The notes beneath the pieces are model-generated. The model did not search any database and had not been told where the DNA came from. It was given only the letters and a program-made list of their open reading frames with translations. A program made the position numbers and the translations under genes. A DNA stretch of 64,000 bases from positions 25,885,896-25,949,895 of the forward strand of contig OZ024808.1 in NCBI GenBank assembly GCA_964017045.1, in the 5' to 3' direction. Positions 50,719 through 61,429 of this stretch are shown here, in pieces. The stretch is from Omphiscola glabra. Lineage: Eukaryota > Mollusca > Gastropoda > Lymnaeidae. Every line of letters starts with the position of its first letter. Position 1 is the stretch's first letter.

Positions 50719-53700
50719 GACATTGCCTGGCGGGAAGTAACTGATGACAACAATGGAGCGTCCATCTTTGGCCTGGGACCTGCCCACCCCGATCTCAGTG
50801 GAGTTGCGCCAGACCATCTGTGTGAAGTGACCTCAAGTGAACCGGAAATAAAAGGACGTAGTTGTTAGGTGGATCGTCGCATAGGGAGGTGGATCGTCGC
50901 ATAGGGAGGTGGATCGTCGCATAGTAAGGTGGATCGTCGCATAGTGAGGTGGGTCGTCGCATAGTGAGGTGGGTCGTCGCATAGTTAAGTGGATCGTCGC
51001 ATAGTAAGGTGGATCGTCGCAGAGTGAGGTGGGTCGTCGCATAGTGAGGTGGATCGTCGCATAGTGATGTGGATCGTCGCATAGTTAAGTGGATCGTCGC
51101 ATAGTAAGGTGGATCGTCGCATAGTGAGGTGGATCGTCGCATAGTGAAGTGGGTCGTCGCATAGTGAGGTGGGTCGTCGCATAGTGAGGTGGGTCGTCTC
51201 ATAGTTAGGTGGATCGTCGCATAGTTAAGTTACGACTGACATCGGAATGCTTCCGTCTTAGTGGCTACATCCTCACATATCACGATCCCTTCAGATCCCC
51301 ACCCCCTTCAAAAACCTACGACCCTCCCTTGACCACAAACCTTCCCTCACATAACCTTTTCGTACTCACAATCTCTCCCACTGTTCCTCTTTTCTTTCCA
51401 CCGTTCACTTCCAAAAATAACGAGTCTGTATACGAATTTGGTTCACACATGCACCACGTGATAATGTGCCATCTTTTGTAATTATGCATTTCCCGATCGA
51501 ATAACTTTTAATTCAGCCTTGTCAGAAAAACCATATTTAATAAAGGGAACTAACTCTTTTCAAAACTCTTCCCATTTAGTTATATGGCTATTTCCCCTGA
51601 ATCCCCGTCTTAATTCTAAATTCCGACCTTTCTAGAACTTGAAACTATTAGTTGACGGCTAGAAGGAGTAAATTGAAGACCTTGGTGCTAAAAGTACATA
51701 AGTCACAAAATGCACATTTTGAGATAATCAAGTTCAAATATACTTTTCGTCTATAAAATGTGACTATTTTCATTTTTTTGTCTTGTTCAATTAAGGGCCT
51801 AGTGCACATTTTAATGTGTTCAAATTTCTGCAGTACACTTGGCTAAACTGGGTAAGAAAAGATGACAGTTTAGATTGATTTTGACAAAAATGCGACTTAA
51901 GTACTTTTAGCACTAAGGTCTTCAATTTAGCGTTTTTGTGGTGTAGTTGATATTCATCAAGCCGACTTGTTGACACTTTATTACGTCATCACCGGTGTCT
52001 TGTTAAATATTTAAATTAATTTTTCTCCTAATTCCTTCAAAATATCCTGACAAGAGAGCAGACAACTCCCCCCCCCTTCCCCCCCCCCCCCCCCCCGGTA
52101 TTAAATAGTGGGGTATTCACGACTTATCGAAGGAGCAAGAACATCCACTTCATGGGGTTTGATACTCATGATATCTACTTTAGAAAAGGACAATACCAGG
52201 GCATTAACAAATAAATTCTATCTAGGATATATTTTTTCTCCTTCTGTCCATTTTTTTCACAAGGTGATGAATTCTATTTCGTATTTTCATCTTTAGGGGA
52301 TGTGGGGGTTACCACACTCTATGGCATCAGGGGCATACATGGGATATGGGGGTTATGACACTCCATGACATCAGGTCATGACACACATGGCCGAAAGCAG
52401 GTTGACCAGCCCCCGGAAAATCCAGTCGACACAAACCTAGACATTCACCTGCAGTCACTATCGGCGCCGTGGGTTCCACTCCAAACTGGAAGTTCTTGAG
52501 CTCGTTGTACCACTGGTCGCAGACTTCATCGGCTACAGACAGGTATCAGAACATAAACTCATCATATCTGTCCACTATAATCATGATTACATGTTTTAAG
52601 GAAAGGGGTGAGCAATGAGATTGGAAGGTGGTGTGTCTGACTTTAGTAAATAAGCAACGAGTTATCGTACAAAAAAAGTTATTTTAACTAATTAAGTTAT
52701 TGATGCTGAGAGAATATTTCCCAATTAAAACTTGGACTTGAAATAAGTAAGGGAATCCCGAACATTTTAAAAATCAAAATAGCTAATATATTCTACTTCC
52801 CGCTATTGTTAATTTGGCTACAAAGGGCCACCCGCAGTGGCACAGTGATACGTTGTGCCACCCTCAGTAGCGTAGAGAGACATTGTGCCACCCTCAATAG
52901 CGTAGAGAGACATTGTGCCACCCTCAATAGCGTAGAGAGACATTGTGCCACCCCAATAGCGTAGAGCAGAGGTCCCCAAACTTTTTTGTCTCGTAGACCA
53001 CATGCAATGTATTTCGGTTTTGGGTAGACCCCTTGCTTACTTGATATTGATTTTTTGCAAATTCATTAACTTCAAATGTGTTTTTGACAGCCGGTATAGG
53101 GCTACTCACTTTGAAAGATTTACATTTATAGATAAAGTTGGAGGTCTAGATATCTAAAGAGTTGACACAGGCTACAAGGTCTAGCTATCTAAAGAGTTGA
53201 CACAGGCTACAAGGTCTAGCTATCTAAAGAGTTGACTCAGGCTACAATGTCTAGCTATCTAAAGAGTTGACACAGGCTACAAGGTCTAGCTATCTAAAAA
53301 GTTGACACAGGCTACAAGGTCTAGCTATCTAAAGAGTTGACACAGGCTACAATTTACTGCGGAAATATACTTTTTTTTTTACAAAATAAAACCTTACGTG
53401 GGCGGAGCTGCGGGAAACTGCTAGTTTATAATAATTCTTAAACAGTTTCATAGATCAGAAAATATACATAAGAACTTAAAATTTAATATGATTCTTCATT
53501 ACGTTTCATGAACATTTATGTTGTTAAAAGTTTTACTTCATAGGTTCTTGTATAATTTATGTAGGAAGATATATGTCTTTATATTATTAGGTAATATTAT
53601 GTAAGTAAATAGGTACTATCTGTGTTTGTGGATTATTGCACTCATGGAATGCCAAAATAGAAGTCACGACCTGCTTACATGAGATCCGCTATCGTTGACC

Positions 53701-55423
53701 CCCTTTTTCAGTTCATGGACCCCCAATTTTTTTTCTCGCTTTATGGACGCCTTGCGAGTTGTCGTCGACCCCTGGGAGGTCGATATAGACCACTTTGGGA
53801 ATCACTCGCGTAGAGAGACATAGTGCCACCCGCAGTAGCGCAGCGCGATATTGTGGCACCCGCAGTGGAGTAGCGAGTCATATTGCTATCCCGGCTCAGA
53901 AGAGTTTTATTTTTATATAAAATGACCTCCCTATATACATCACATCATCAAACACTCTGTACACAGATTCGCAGTCTCCCCAATATTTTCTGCTTTAGTG
54001 AAACTTACGCCTTCCCATTGTACTTATCATGTCTGTACATGTACGACTTACGCCTTCCCATTGTACTCATCATGTCTGCACATGTACAACTTACGCCTTC
54101 CCATTGTACTCATCATGTCTGAACATGTACAACTTACGCCTTCCCATTGTACTCATCATGTCTGCACATGTACAACTCACGTCTTCCCATTGTACTCATC
54201 ATGTCTGCACATGTACAACTTACGTCTGTACACAGCTTTGTTGGACGTCCATTTCATGGCAATGTTCTCGCCGACTCTGATGCCCTTGTATTTGTTGCCG
54301 CTGTGGGCAAGGTCCTGGGCAAACGACAGTTTGTCTGCCCATTGTTGCGTCATTGTGCATAGCTCGTCGTTCAATCTGAGGCGTGACGAGGTGAGAGGGT
54401 GAGAGTGACAGTGAGAGGGTGAGAGTGGCAGTGAGAGGGTGAGAGTGACAGTGAGAGGGTGAGAGTGAAAGTGAGAGGGTGAGAGTGAAAGTGAGAGGGT
54501 GAGAGTGACAGTGAGAGGGTGAGAGTGAAAGTGAGAGGGTGAGAGTGACAGTGAGAGGGTGAGAGTGGCAGTGAGAGGGTGAGAGTGACAGTGAGAGGGT
54601 GAGAGTGAAAGTGAGAGGGTGAGAGTGACAGAGAGTGAGAGAGACAGTGAGTAGGTGAGACACAGTGAGAGGGTGAGAGTGACAGTGAGAGGGGAGAGTG
54701 AGAACGACAGTGAGAGGGTGAGAGAGACAGAGAAATATTTAGAGTGAGTATAGGAGAGACAGATGAGATTTAGACTTATAGAGGGAGAACAAGCGAGACA
54801 GATAGGGAGTGAGAAAGAAGGATAAAGAGGGGGGCAGAAAGGGGAGTAAGAGGGAGAGAGGGATTGGAAAAAAAAGAGGGGGAAGCGTAAGACAGAGGGG
54901 AAGAGAGAGGAGACAGGTAGGGAGAGAGATGGGGTGAGAAAGGGGAGGGAGCGAGGGAGCGAGGAGGATAGTTGTCTTGATTAATACAACATAGTTTCAG
55001 CCTCAAACTACAACAGTGCCCTCTCTGTGACTCACCGTTAGAACATTGCCCTCTCTGTGACTCACCGTTAGAACATTGCCCTCTCTGTGACTCACCGTTA
55101 GAACAGTGCCCTCTCTGTGACTCACCGTTAGAACAGTGCCCTCTCTGTGACTCACCGTTACAACAGTGACCTCTCCGTGACTCGCCGTTACAACAGTGCC
55201 CTCTCTGTGAATCACCGTTACAACAGTGCCCTCTCTGTGACTCACCGTTACAACAGTGCCCTGTCTGCGACCCTGCGAGTCTGCGACTCTGTTAGTCTGT
55301 GACGCTCTGACTCTGTGACTCTGTGACTCACCTCAGAGCGTAGCCCTTGTGTTTACGTCTGATCTCATTGTGGATCTTGACGACGTCATCAGCGAACTCT
55401 TGATAAGAGATGATTCCTGGTTT
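50674..55423 (-). CDS. second CAP-domain (GAPR-1-like) gene or domain, 4 exons visible
   Basis: Exons 55332-55423 (left end firm, right end uncertain; 55398 and 55416 also possible), 54224-54375, 52449-52532 and 50674-50831. Phases match those of the GAPR-1-like gene at every border, showing a duplicated locus. Conserved blocks are DDVVKIHNEIRRKHKGYALRL, WADKL, LAHSGN, RVGENIAMKW, DQWYNELKNFQFGVEP, GHFTQMVWRNSTEIGVG and SYFPPGNVMG. The His-Glu-Glu-His cluster is complete. The last exon reads to a TGA at 50674-50676, giving a normal CAP end (NVLPVHDI). A consensus donor inside it at 50709-50714 would instead skip that stop and lead in phase to 48387-48497. The 5' end is missing: no start exon like MGCLE was found upstream. 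Function as for GAPR-1: sterol or lipid binding at membranes is known for the family, not shown here. Confidence 0.85.
50868..51232. repeat. 20-bp minisatellite, about 18 copies
   Basis: Units of GTGGATCGTCGCATAGTGAG with GGG, TAA and TTA variants recurring in blocks. It starts about 40 bp from the acceptor of the last CAP exon. Confidence 0.95.
51240..52440. other. intronic stretch without exon
   Basis: Unique AT-rich sequence between two CAP exons. A poly-C run at 52068-52096 and a short duplication around GACATCAGG (52320-52380) are the only features seen. Confidence 0.5.
52967..53807. mobile_element. 841-bp non-autonomous hAT-like element
   Basis: Ends CAGAGGTCCCCAAACTTTTT and, from the other side, GAGTGATTCCCAAAG are imperfect inverted repeats. 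The flanks carry an exact 8-bp duplication GCGTAGAG (52959-52966 and 53808-53815), although this octamer also occurs in the array into which it inserted. It has no transposase frame and an internal 35-bp array. The shared sequence with 31406-31850 defines the family. Confidence 0.85.
53128..53355. repeat. 35-bp minisatellite inside the hAT-like element
   Basis: Six units of AAGGTCTAGCTATCTAAAGA plus GTTGACACAGGCTAC. It is absent from the related copy at 31406-31850, so it expanded within this copy or its recent parent. Confidence 0.92.
54001..54235. repeat. 44-bp minisatellite carrying a splice donor
   Basis: Five units of ACTTACGCCTTCCCATTGTA, CTCATCATGTCTGCACATGT, ACAA. On the minus strand each unit carries GTAAGTTGTACATG or GTGAGTTGTACATG, the same sequence that follows the real donor of the CAP exon ending at 54224. 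Confidence 0.93.
54388..54725. repeat. 20-bp purine-rich minisatellite upstream of a CAP acceptor
   Basis: About 16 units of GTGAGAGGGTGAGAGTGACA. On the transcribed (minus) strand it is a CT-rich repeat that begins 13 bp from the acceptor GCCTCAG of exon 54224-54375, so it extends that exon's pyrimidine tract. Degenerate GA-rich sequence continues to about 54970. Confidence 0.93.
55010..55331. repeat. 30-bp minisatellite carrying a splice donor
   Basis: Eight units of CCCTCTCTGTGACTCACCGT plus TAGAACATTG (or ACAACAGTG), then shorter CTGTGACTCTGT slips up to the exon. On the minus strand each unit reads GGTGAGTCACAGAGAGG. The real donor of exon 55332-55423 is GAG|GTGAGTCACAG, identical over 11 intronic bases. 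Confidence 0.94.
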
Positions 55424-55499
55424 CTGGTGTATGTAATGACACGTGTCTCACATTTAGTCATAGAATTGGTGTCGATTTGTGTGTATGTGTGGGGAAAAA

Positions 55500-56850
55500 G
55501 TGTCGTTTAGCTATCTTGCAATAACCTACTTAGGTGGCCTCTTACAGGGTTGGGGGGGGGGGGTGTGGGAGAATTTAAGATTGTTGTTAATTCCCACCCA
55601 AAACTTTTGTAAACACTGCGGTCAGCCATGACGTAATGAGGGGCACTACACCTGGTGGGCTACTAAGAGCTTGGGCTAAGACCGCAATCTTCTAAATGGC
55701 AATAATTTCTGATCAATAAAGTCGACTGATTGACTGAGTGATCTCAGAAGTGGAGACGTGTAACTGTCTCCTGGGGTTAATCGGAGTTAATCTCGTCGTG
55801 AACTTTATCATAAGACTAGAGAAAACTGATGCCATCAATGTCATCAATATCAGTCAATGACATTAATGTCAATCAATGCCACCATTGCCACCAATGTCAA
55901 TATTCTGTTCATGTTGGTCAGACTAGACTATGGCACAAAATCATTATAATCATATTGTAATGTAATTGAAAGTGAAAGTGTGTCATCTAATAAAGTACCC
56001 AAACTGGGGGAAGTCCATTTTGAAGATAATCCAATAACGCGAAGAAGGACATGGCTAAGAGATGACGACAAATCGGTTTCAAAATCTATTGTAAGAGATG
56101 TGTTCTGGACTTCCATCCACAGTACTTATTTTGTCAGGATGGTGTAAAACGTCACCAAAAAACGTGTATTCTTTTATTTTATAGTGCTATTAAAAATTCG
56201 TTTTACAAGTATCGACTTTACCATAAATAAAAATAGATAAATGATTTTATACAACACGGCAGAATTTAAAAATTCATAAATCTATCATTTTTGTGAGAAA
56301 TATTTTGTGAAACGCACGCACACAAAAAATAAATATAAAAATTACTCAGTTTTTCAAGTAAAAAAAAAACCAAGAACCTTAACCCCATTACAGAATCGTT
56401 CAAATGTATAATTTTCTTTTCATCTCTATGTGTTCACATGTTTTGAAATTGTTGCGCACATCGGGCGGTTCAGAATTTAATTATACGGAAATTCTTTTTT
56501 TTGTTTGTTTCTGTTTTTTGCGCACTCTCGATATTGCGGCTTTAAATGAGATGAATGAAGTGTGCAAGCTGGAACTTGAAGTGAGATGCACCTGTTAATG
56601 AAGTGCGTTCTCTGATGTCTCTGAAGCTGGCGTTCAACATAAGGCGACACTGTTGTATCGGCCAGGCTCCAACAGAAGGGTGGCAAGACCTTGAATCACA
56701 AGAACACACTTGAGTGTCTTTCTGTGGGACCGTGGGGGGCTAACATAAGGAAATGTCAAGGTCACTTTTTATTTGAATATGGATAAAGGATTGTATAAAA
56801 AAAAGAGCAATTATATCGTCTGAAAAGTTCTTTGGAAACCTAAATTTGTG
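55500..56850. other. stretch with only doubtful exons
   Basis: AT-rich and mostly without features. A minus-strand frame at about 56600-56735 starts after CCCACAG, encodes KDTQVCSCDSRSCHPS and ends at a GTGCAT donor. It is open but unlike anything I recognise and could be an upstream exon of the CAP transcript. Confidence 0.25.
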
Positions 56851-56854
56851 TATG

Positions 56855-57275
56855 TTGGGGGTAAGGTTGTGGTTGGGGGTAGGGTTGGGGTGGGGTAGGG
56901 GCTAGAGTTGGGCTAGGAATGGTAGGGGCTAGGGGTGGTTTGGGGGTAGGGGGTAGGGGCTAGGGATGGGTTGGGGGTAGGGGCTAGGGGTGGAGTTGGG
57001 GGTAGGGGCTAGGTTGGGGTTGGGGTTGGGGGGTAGGGGCTAGGGGCGGGGTTGGGGGTAGGGGCTAGGCTAGGGGGGTAGGGGTGGGGTTAGGGTGGGG
57101 TTGGGGGTAGGGGTGGTTTTGGGGTAGGGGCTAGGGGTGTGGTTGGGGGTAGGGGCTGGAGGATAGGGGCTGGGGGGATAGGGGCTAGGGGGTTAGGGGC
57201 TAGGGGGTAGGTGCTAGGGGGGTAGGGTTAGGGGTAGGGGCTAGGGGTGTGGTTGGGGGTAGGGGCTAGAGGTGG
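56855..57275. repeat. G-rich degenerate repeat (GGGGTAGGGGCTA)
   Basis: About 400 bp of irregular GGGGTAGGGGCTAGGG and GGTTGGGG units on the plus strand. Many runs of three to six G spaced by one to four bases meet the pattern for G-quadruplex formation. It resembles telomere-type sequence but is not a regular TTAGGG array. Confidence 0.9.
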
Positions 57276-57354
57276 CGTTGAGATGCGTGTTCACGCCAAC
57301 TGGCAGCTAGCAGGCAATGAATGACGTTGTCTGAGAAATCTCACCTCTTATGGT

Positions 57355-57425
57355 GGGCACGGGTTCCAGACCCCAAGCCCTCACCTCACCGAATGGATCT
57401 ACATTGTTTTGAGTGTGTTCTCAGG
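57355..57425 (-). CDS. doubtful exon with CAP-like end
   Basis: Between a possible acceptor CCTGAG and a GTGAGA donor, the open frame reads HTQNNVDPFGEVRAWGLEPV and ends PTIRG. It is phase 1 in and out, like the CAP exon at 52449-52532, whose end (FGVEPTAPIVTAG) it weakly resembles. It could be a remnant of a third CAP copy or chance. The acceptor lacks a strong pyrimidine tract. Confidence 0.2.
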
Positions 57426-57479
57426 ACAAATAAACCAAGATAAGGTCAGTCTGACCTGCGGCATATTTTCTGATCTAAA

Positions 57480-57960
57480 AAATAGCGTGAAATTCAGAAC
57501 AATGTGGCATACAACATATTGTGACATTCAGATCACATAAAACAAGTTGACATTAAGAAAAGTGTGAAATACAACATATCTTAAAATTGAGAGCAGTGTG
57601 ACATACAAAACGTGTGATATGCAACACATGCATGGTAGCACACAGCAACGCGTGAAGTATAGAATAGTGCGTCGTATAGAACAGCGTCACATGAAACACA
57701 GTATCACACACAACACAGAATGACGTGCTACATAGTGTGATAGCTTGCCGATTGTCAAATCACTCAATATTTAAAGCTAAACTATCCTTGGCCATCACCT
57801 TACGTAATACAAGATTTCTCTCCTACAACTCTGCCACCATCTGTTGGAACATCTGCCTGAACTCCTTTCCCATACCCCCTTCCACCCTTCCCCTTACGCC
57901 ACCCCTCGACCTTTCTGTAATCCCGGAGTTTGGCAACACGCAACACCCGTGAACATTCTA
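57480..57960. other. stretch without recognised gene
   Basis: A plus frame (57725-57952) reads LRNTRFLSYNSATICWN, which could be a worn retroelement piece, but the evidence is weak. Degenerate repetition of ACATACAACAT-type sequence lies at 57500-57720. Confidence 0.3.
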
Positions 57961-58059
57961 GTATACCAACCCACCAACCCACCCTCCCAGTTGTGTACAT
58001 ATGTGTACAAACTTGTACAGTTGTTTGCAATTTGTTTCCAACAGTTTGTATTTCTTTCT

Positions 58060-59350
58060 CATCTCTCTGTGTAACGTTCTCATCTCTCTGTATGTCTTTC
58101 TCATCTCTCTGTATAACTTTCTCATCTCTCTGTATAACTTTCTCATCTCTCTGTATAACTTGCACATCTCTCTGTATAACTTTCTCATCTCTCTGTATAA
58201 CTTGCACATCTCTCTGTATAACTTTCTCATCTCTCTGTATAACTTTCTCATCTCTCTGTATAACTTTCTCATCTCTCTGTATAACTTGCACATCTCTCTG
58301 TATAACTTTCTCATCTCTCTGTATAACTTTCTCATCTCTCTGTATGTCTTTCTCATCTCTCTGTATAACTTTCTCATCTCTCTGTATAACTTTCTCATCT
58401 CTCTGTATAACTTTCTCATCTCTCTGTATAACTTTCTCATCTCTCTGTATGTGTTTCTCATCTCTCTGTATAACTTTCTCATCTCTCTGTATAACTTGCA
58501 CATCTCTCTTCATATCTTTCTCATCTCTCTGTATAACTTTCTGATCTCTCTGTATATCTTTCTCATCTCTCTGTATATCTTTCTCATCTCTCTGTATATC
58601 TTTCTCATCTCTCTGTATAACGTTCTCCTCTCTCTGTATAACTTTCTCCTCTCTCTGTATGTCTTTCTCATCTCTCTGTATGTCTTTCTCATCTCTCTGT
58701 ATGTCTTTCTCATCTCTCTGTATAACTTTCTCATCTCTCTGTATAACTTTCTCCTCTCTCTGTATGTCTTTCTCATCTCTCTGTATGTCTTTCTCATCTC
58801 TCTGTATGTCTTTCTCATCTCTCTGTATATCTTTCTCATCTCTCTGTATAACTTTCTCCTCTCTCTGTATACCTTTCTCATCTCTCTGTATGTCTTTCTC
58901 ATCTCTCTGTATAACTTTCTCATCTCTCTGTATAACTTGCACATCTCTCTTCATATCTTTCTCATCTCTCTGTATAACTTTCTCATCTCTCTGTATATCT
59001 TTCTCATCTCTCTGTATAACTTTCTCCTCTCTCTGTATGTCTTTCTCATCTCTCTGTATGTCTTTCTCATCTCTCTGTATGTCTTTCTCATCTCTCTGTA
59101 TAACTTTCTCATCTCTCTGTATAACTTTCTCCTCTCTCTGTATGTCTTTCTCATCTCTCTGTATGTCTTTCTCATCTCTCTGTATGTCTTTCTCATCTCT
59201 CTGTATAACTTTCTCATCTCTCTGTATATCTTTCTCATCTCTCTGTATGTCTTTCTAATCTCTCTGTATGTCTTTCTCATCTCTCTGTATAACTTTCTCA
59301 TCTACCTATATACCTATCTTCCCTCCCTGTATAACCTTTCTCATCTCTCT
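58060..59350. repeat. 21-bp minisatellite, about 60 copies
   Basis: Units of TCTCATCTCTCTGTATAACTT with TGTCTT, ATCTTT and TTGCACA variants. A unit of seven codons leaves every frame on both strands open for up to 459 codons, for example FLISLYN and REMRKLY repeats; none is supported as a gene. A block of several hundred bases with the same variant order recurs (58490-58740 and 58930-59120), showing large-scale duplication. Confidence 0.96.
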
Positions 59351-59794
59351 TTATACCCTTGTCATCTGTTTTCCTTTTAGTCGAATCTCTCTATCGGACC
59401 CTTTGAGTACTATTTTTGCCTCTCCCAACTTTCTTTACTCCTCTAATTCCCCAGCATTCTTGCCCCCCCCCCCAATTGCCTCTTTACTCCCAGCACCCAT
59501 CACTTTTCAGCCCCCCTAGACTTTACACCCCGATCTACAAAAAATATCAAAAAAATCTAACATCAACTAAGTTGTTGATTTTTTTACTCACGACCAAACA
59601 AGAAATAACTTTCTCTTTCCCCCGGGCCCCCGTGACTGTGACCAGAGACACACTGTGGCACTTAGCGCGTGCAAAGCACGTGGTGCGTGGTCTCAAGTGC
59701 TCATTAATTAGCCAAAGCTTGACCAGCAGCCAAGCCGGTACAAAAATGTTGACCACATATTTTCTTTGTTTTAAAGTTCCACACATGAATCTCT

Positions 59795-59965
59795 CGCCTG
59801 GCATCAGTTTCAAACACCGTTGTTGACATCAGTTTCAAACACCGTTGTTGACATCAGTTTCAAACACCGTTGTTGACATCAGTTTCAAACACCGTTGTTG
59901 ACATCAGTTTCAAACACCGTTGTTGACATCAGTTTCAAACACCGTTGTTGACATCATTATCAAAC
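59795..59965. repeat. 25-bp minisatellite, about 7 copies
   Basis: Units of GTTGACATCAGTTTCAAACA plus CCGTT, nearly identical; shorter derivatives (CATCAGTATCAAACATGTTGTC) follow to about 60055. Confidence 0.95.
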
Positions 59966-60799
59966 AAGTTGTCGACATCAACATGTAGTCACCTCAGTAT
60001 CAAACATGTTGTCACCTCAGTATCAAACATGTTGTCACATCAGTATCAAACATGACGTCACAAGATAAGTTATAACTATAACACAGACTTCTCGGCCGAA
60101 AGTCTTGCTCAGCAACACAGCAATACAAAACCACAATTAAATCAGAATTTTTGTTTAGACATTTTGTTTGATTTTTTAAAGAAATGTACACGACGCATAG
60201 AAAGACAGCAAAGAGTTTAGTGCCAAATATCTCATTTTTATTGTGTATCTCACTCAGCACTGAATTCATTTATTGTCTAGAGTGCACGAGGAATTCCAGG
60301 ACACTTGTAAAATCTATTATGGAGTCGATTGTTTCGCGCCCCCCCCCCCATATATCAAGATTAAAACGTGAAACCTAAATACGTCGACGCCCCGAAAACA
60401 TAAAATGTCCACCTACCCCCGCTCATGAGATTCTAGATAGAACCGCATGTGAGCGTGTACAAACAAACAAAAGAACTAACACTAGAGCCTGGGAGGATCT
60501 CAAAATATTGGGCACCGGCGGCCTCCCCCCCCCCCCCCCCCAAACCTGAAAAATGATATTAATGTATGGCGTCTTTTGAAATGAGTGGACATAAAAGCTG
60601 CACCGGGTTTGGGGGGGGGGGTGCTAAATGCCCACCCCTCCCTTCAAAATACGTTTCAGCTTTGTTTGCCGCACTCACGTACCTGTTAACATCATCAATT
60701 GAAGTAAAATATGCGACTGTGTTTTCGTGGAAATGCAAATGAACATATAAGGAAATTTACATAATTTAATACCTTTACAAAAATCACAGCATGGACGAG

Positions 60800-60910
60800 G
60801 AGACTTTCTCTTTCCCCCAGGACGCCGTGACTGTGACACCGTGACCCCGTGACTGTGACACCGTGACTGTGACCCCGTGACTAGGACCCCGTGACTGTGA
60901 CCCCGTGAGG
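60800..60910. repeat. short repeat of CCGTGACTGTGAC
   Basis: About six imperfect copies. The segment CTTTCTCTTTCCCCC followed by CCGTGACTGTGAC also occurs at 59607-59643, so the array grew from a sequence duplicated 1.2 kb away. No gene recognised in 60-61.4 kb. Confidence 0.8.
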
Positions 60911-61429
60911 AAACCCACCGAGACACGCTTTACAAAGTAAAGTTTTGATGTTGTAGTTAAGGCACTGCGATGTGGATTACTTTGGGTTTGGGCTATTGAT
61001 TGATTTATTGATTGGATATTTGTATCCATGCTACTTTAGCATGCTCACTGCGCTCTGACGTTCTTAAATCTATTTAAAGAAAAAAAAGTCTTTACGTTTT
61101 TCTTAAATGATGTTTTATCATTTTCGATTTCCCTCAAAGATTGAGGCAAACTGTTCAATAATTTTGTTCACATAAAAACGACTGAGTTTTTGTCTCTTCT
61201 TCTTTTCATTTTAACTGAAACAACAAAATAAACAACAGTGGTGGCGTAACGAAACCTAATGCGTGGGTGGTGTTACAATCTGACGGTCGACGTGACACTA
61301 GAGACGAGCAGCGTATCTTGGGCTCAATGGCACTTTGGCCAAGGTGTTGACCAGTGCCCTCTATGGCAACAGCAGACAAGACACCCACCAGGTGGATATC
61401 AGAACGGGGAGGGTAGAGGACGAGGAGAT

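Larger units (their letters stand above)
52835..53885. repeat. 30-bp minisatellite split by a hAT element
   Basis: About five units of CAATAGCGTAGAGAGACATT plus GTGCCACCCT at 52835-52966, resuming at 53808-53885. The unit resembles the terminus CAGTGGCGTAGCGAG of the hAT-type MITEs, so the array may have grown from a transposon end. Confidence 0.85.

Noticed and set aside
57800..58954. 384-codon frame rich in IQRDEK, resembling a coiled coil
   Set aside because: It is the 21-bp repeat read in another frame; the coiled-coil look comes from the repeat period of seven codons.
58001..59380. 459-codon open frame and its partners on the other strand
   Set aside because: The region is a 21-bp tandem repeat; seven codons per unit keep all frames open. 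No start context, domain or splice structure supports a protein.
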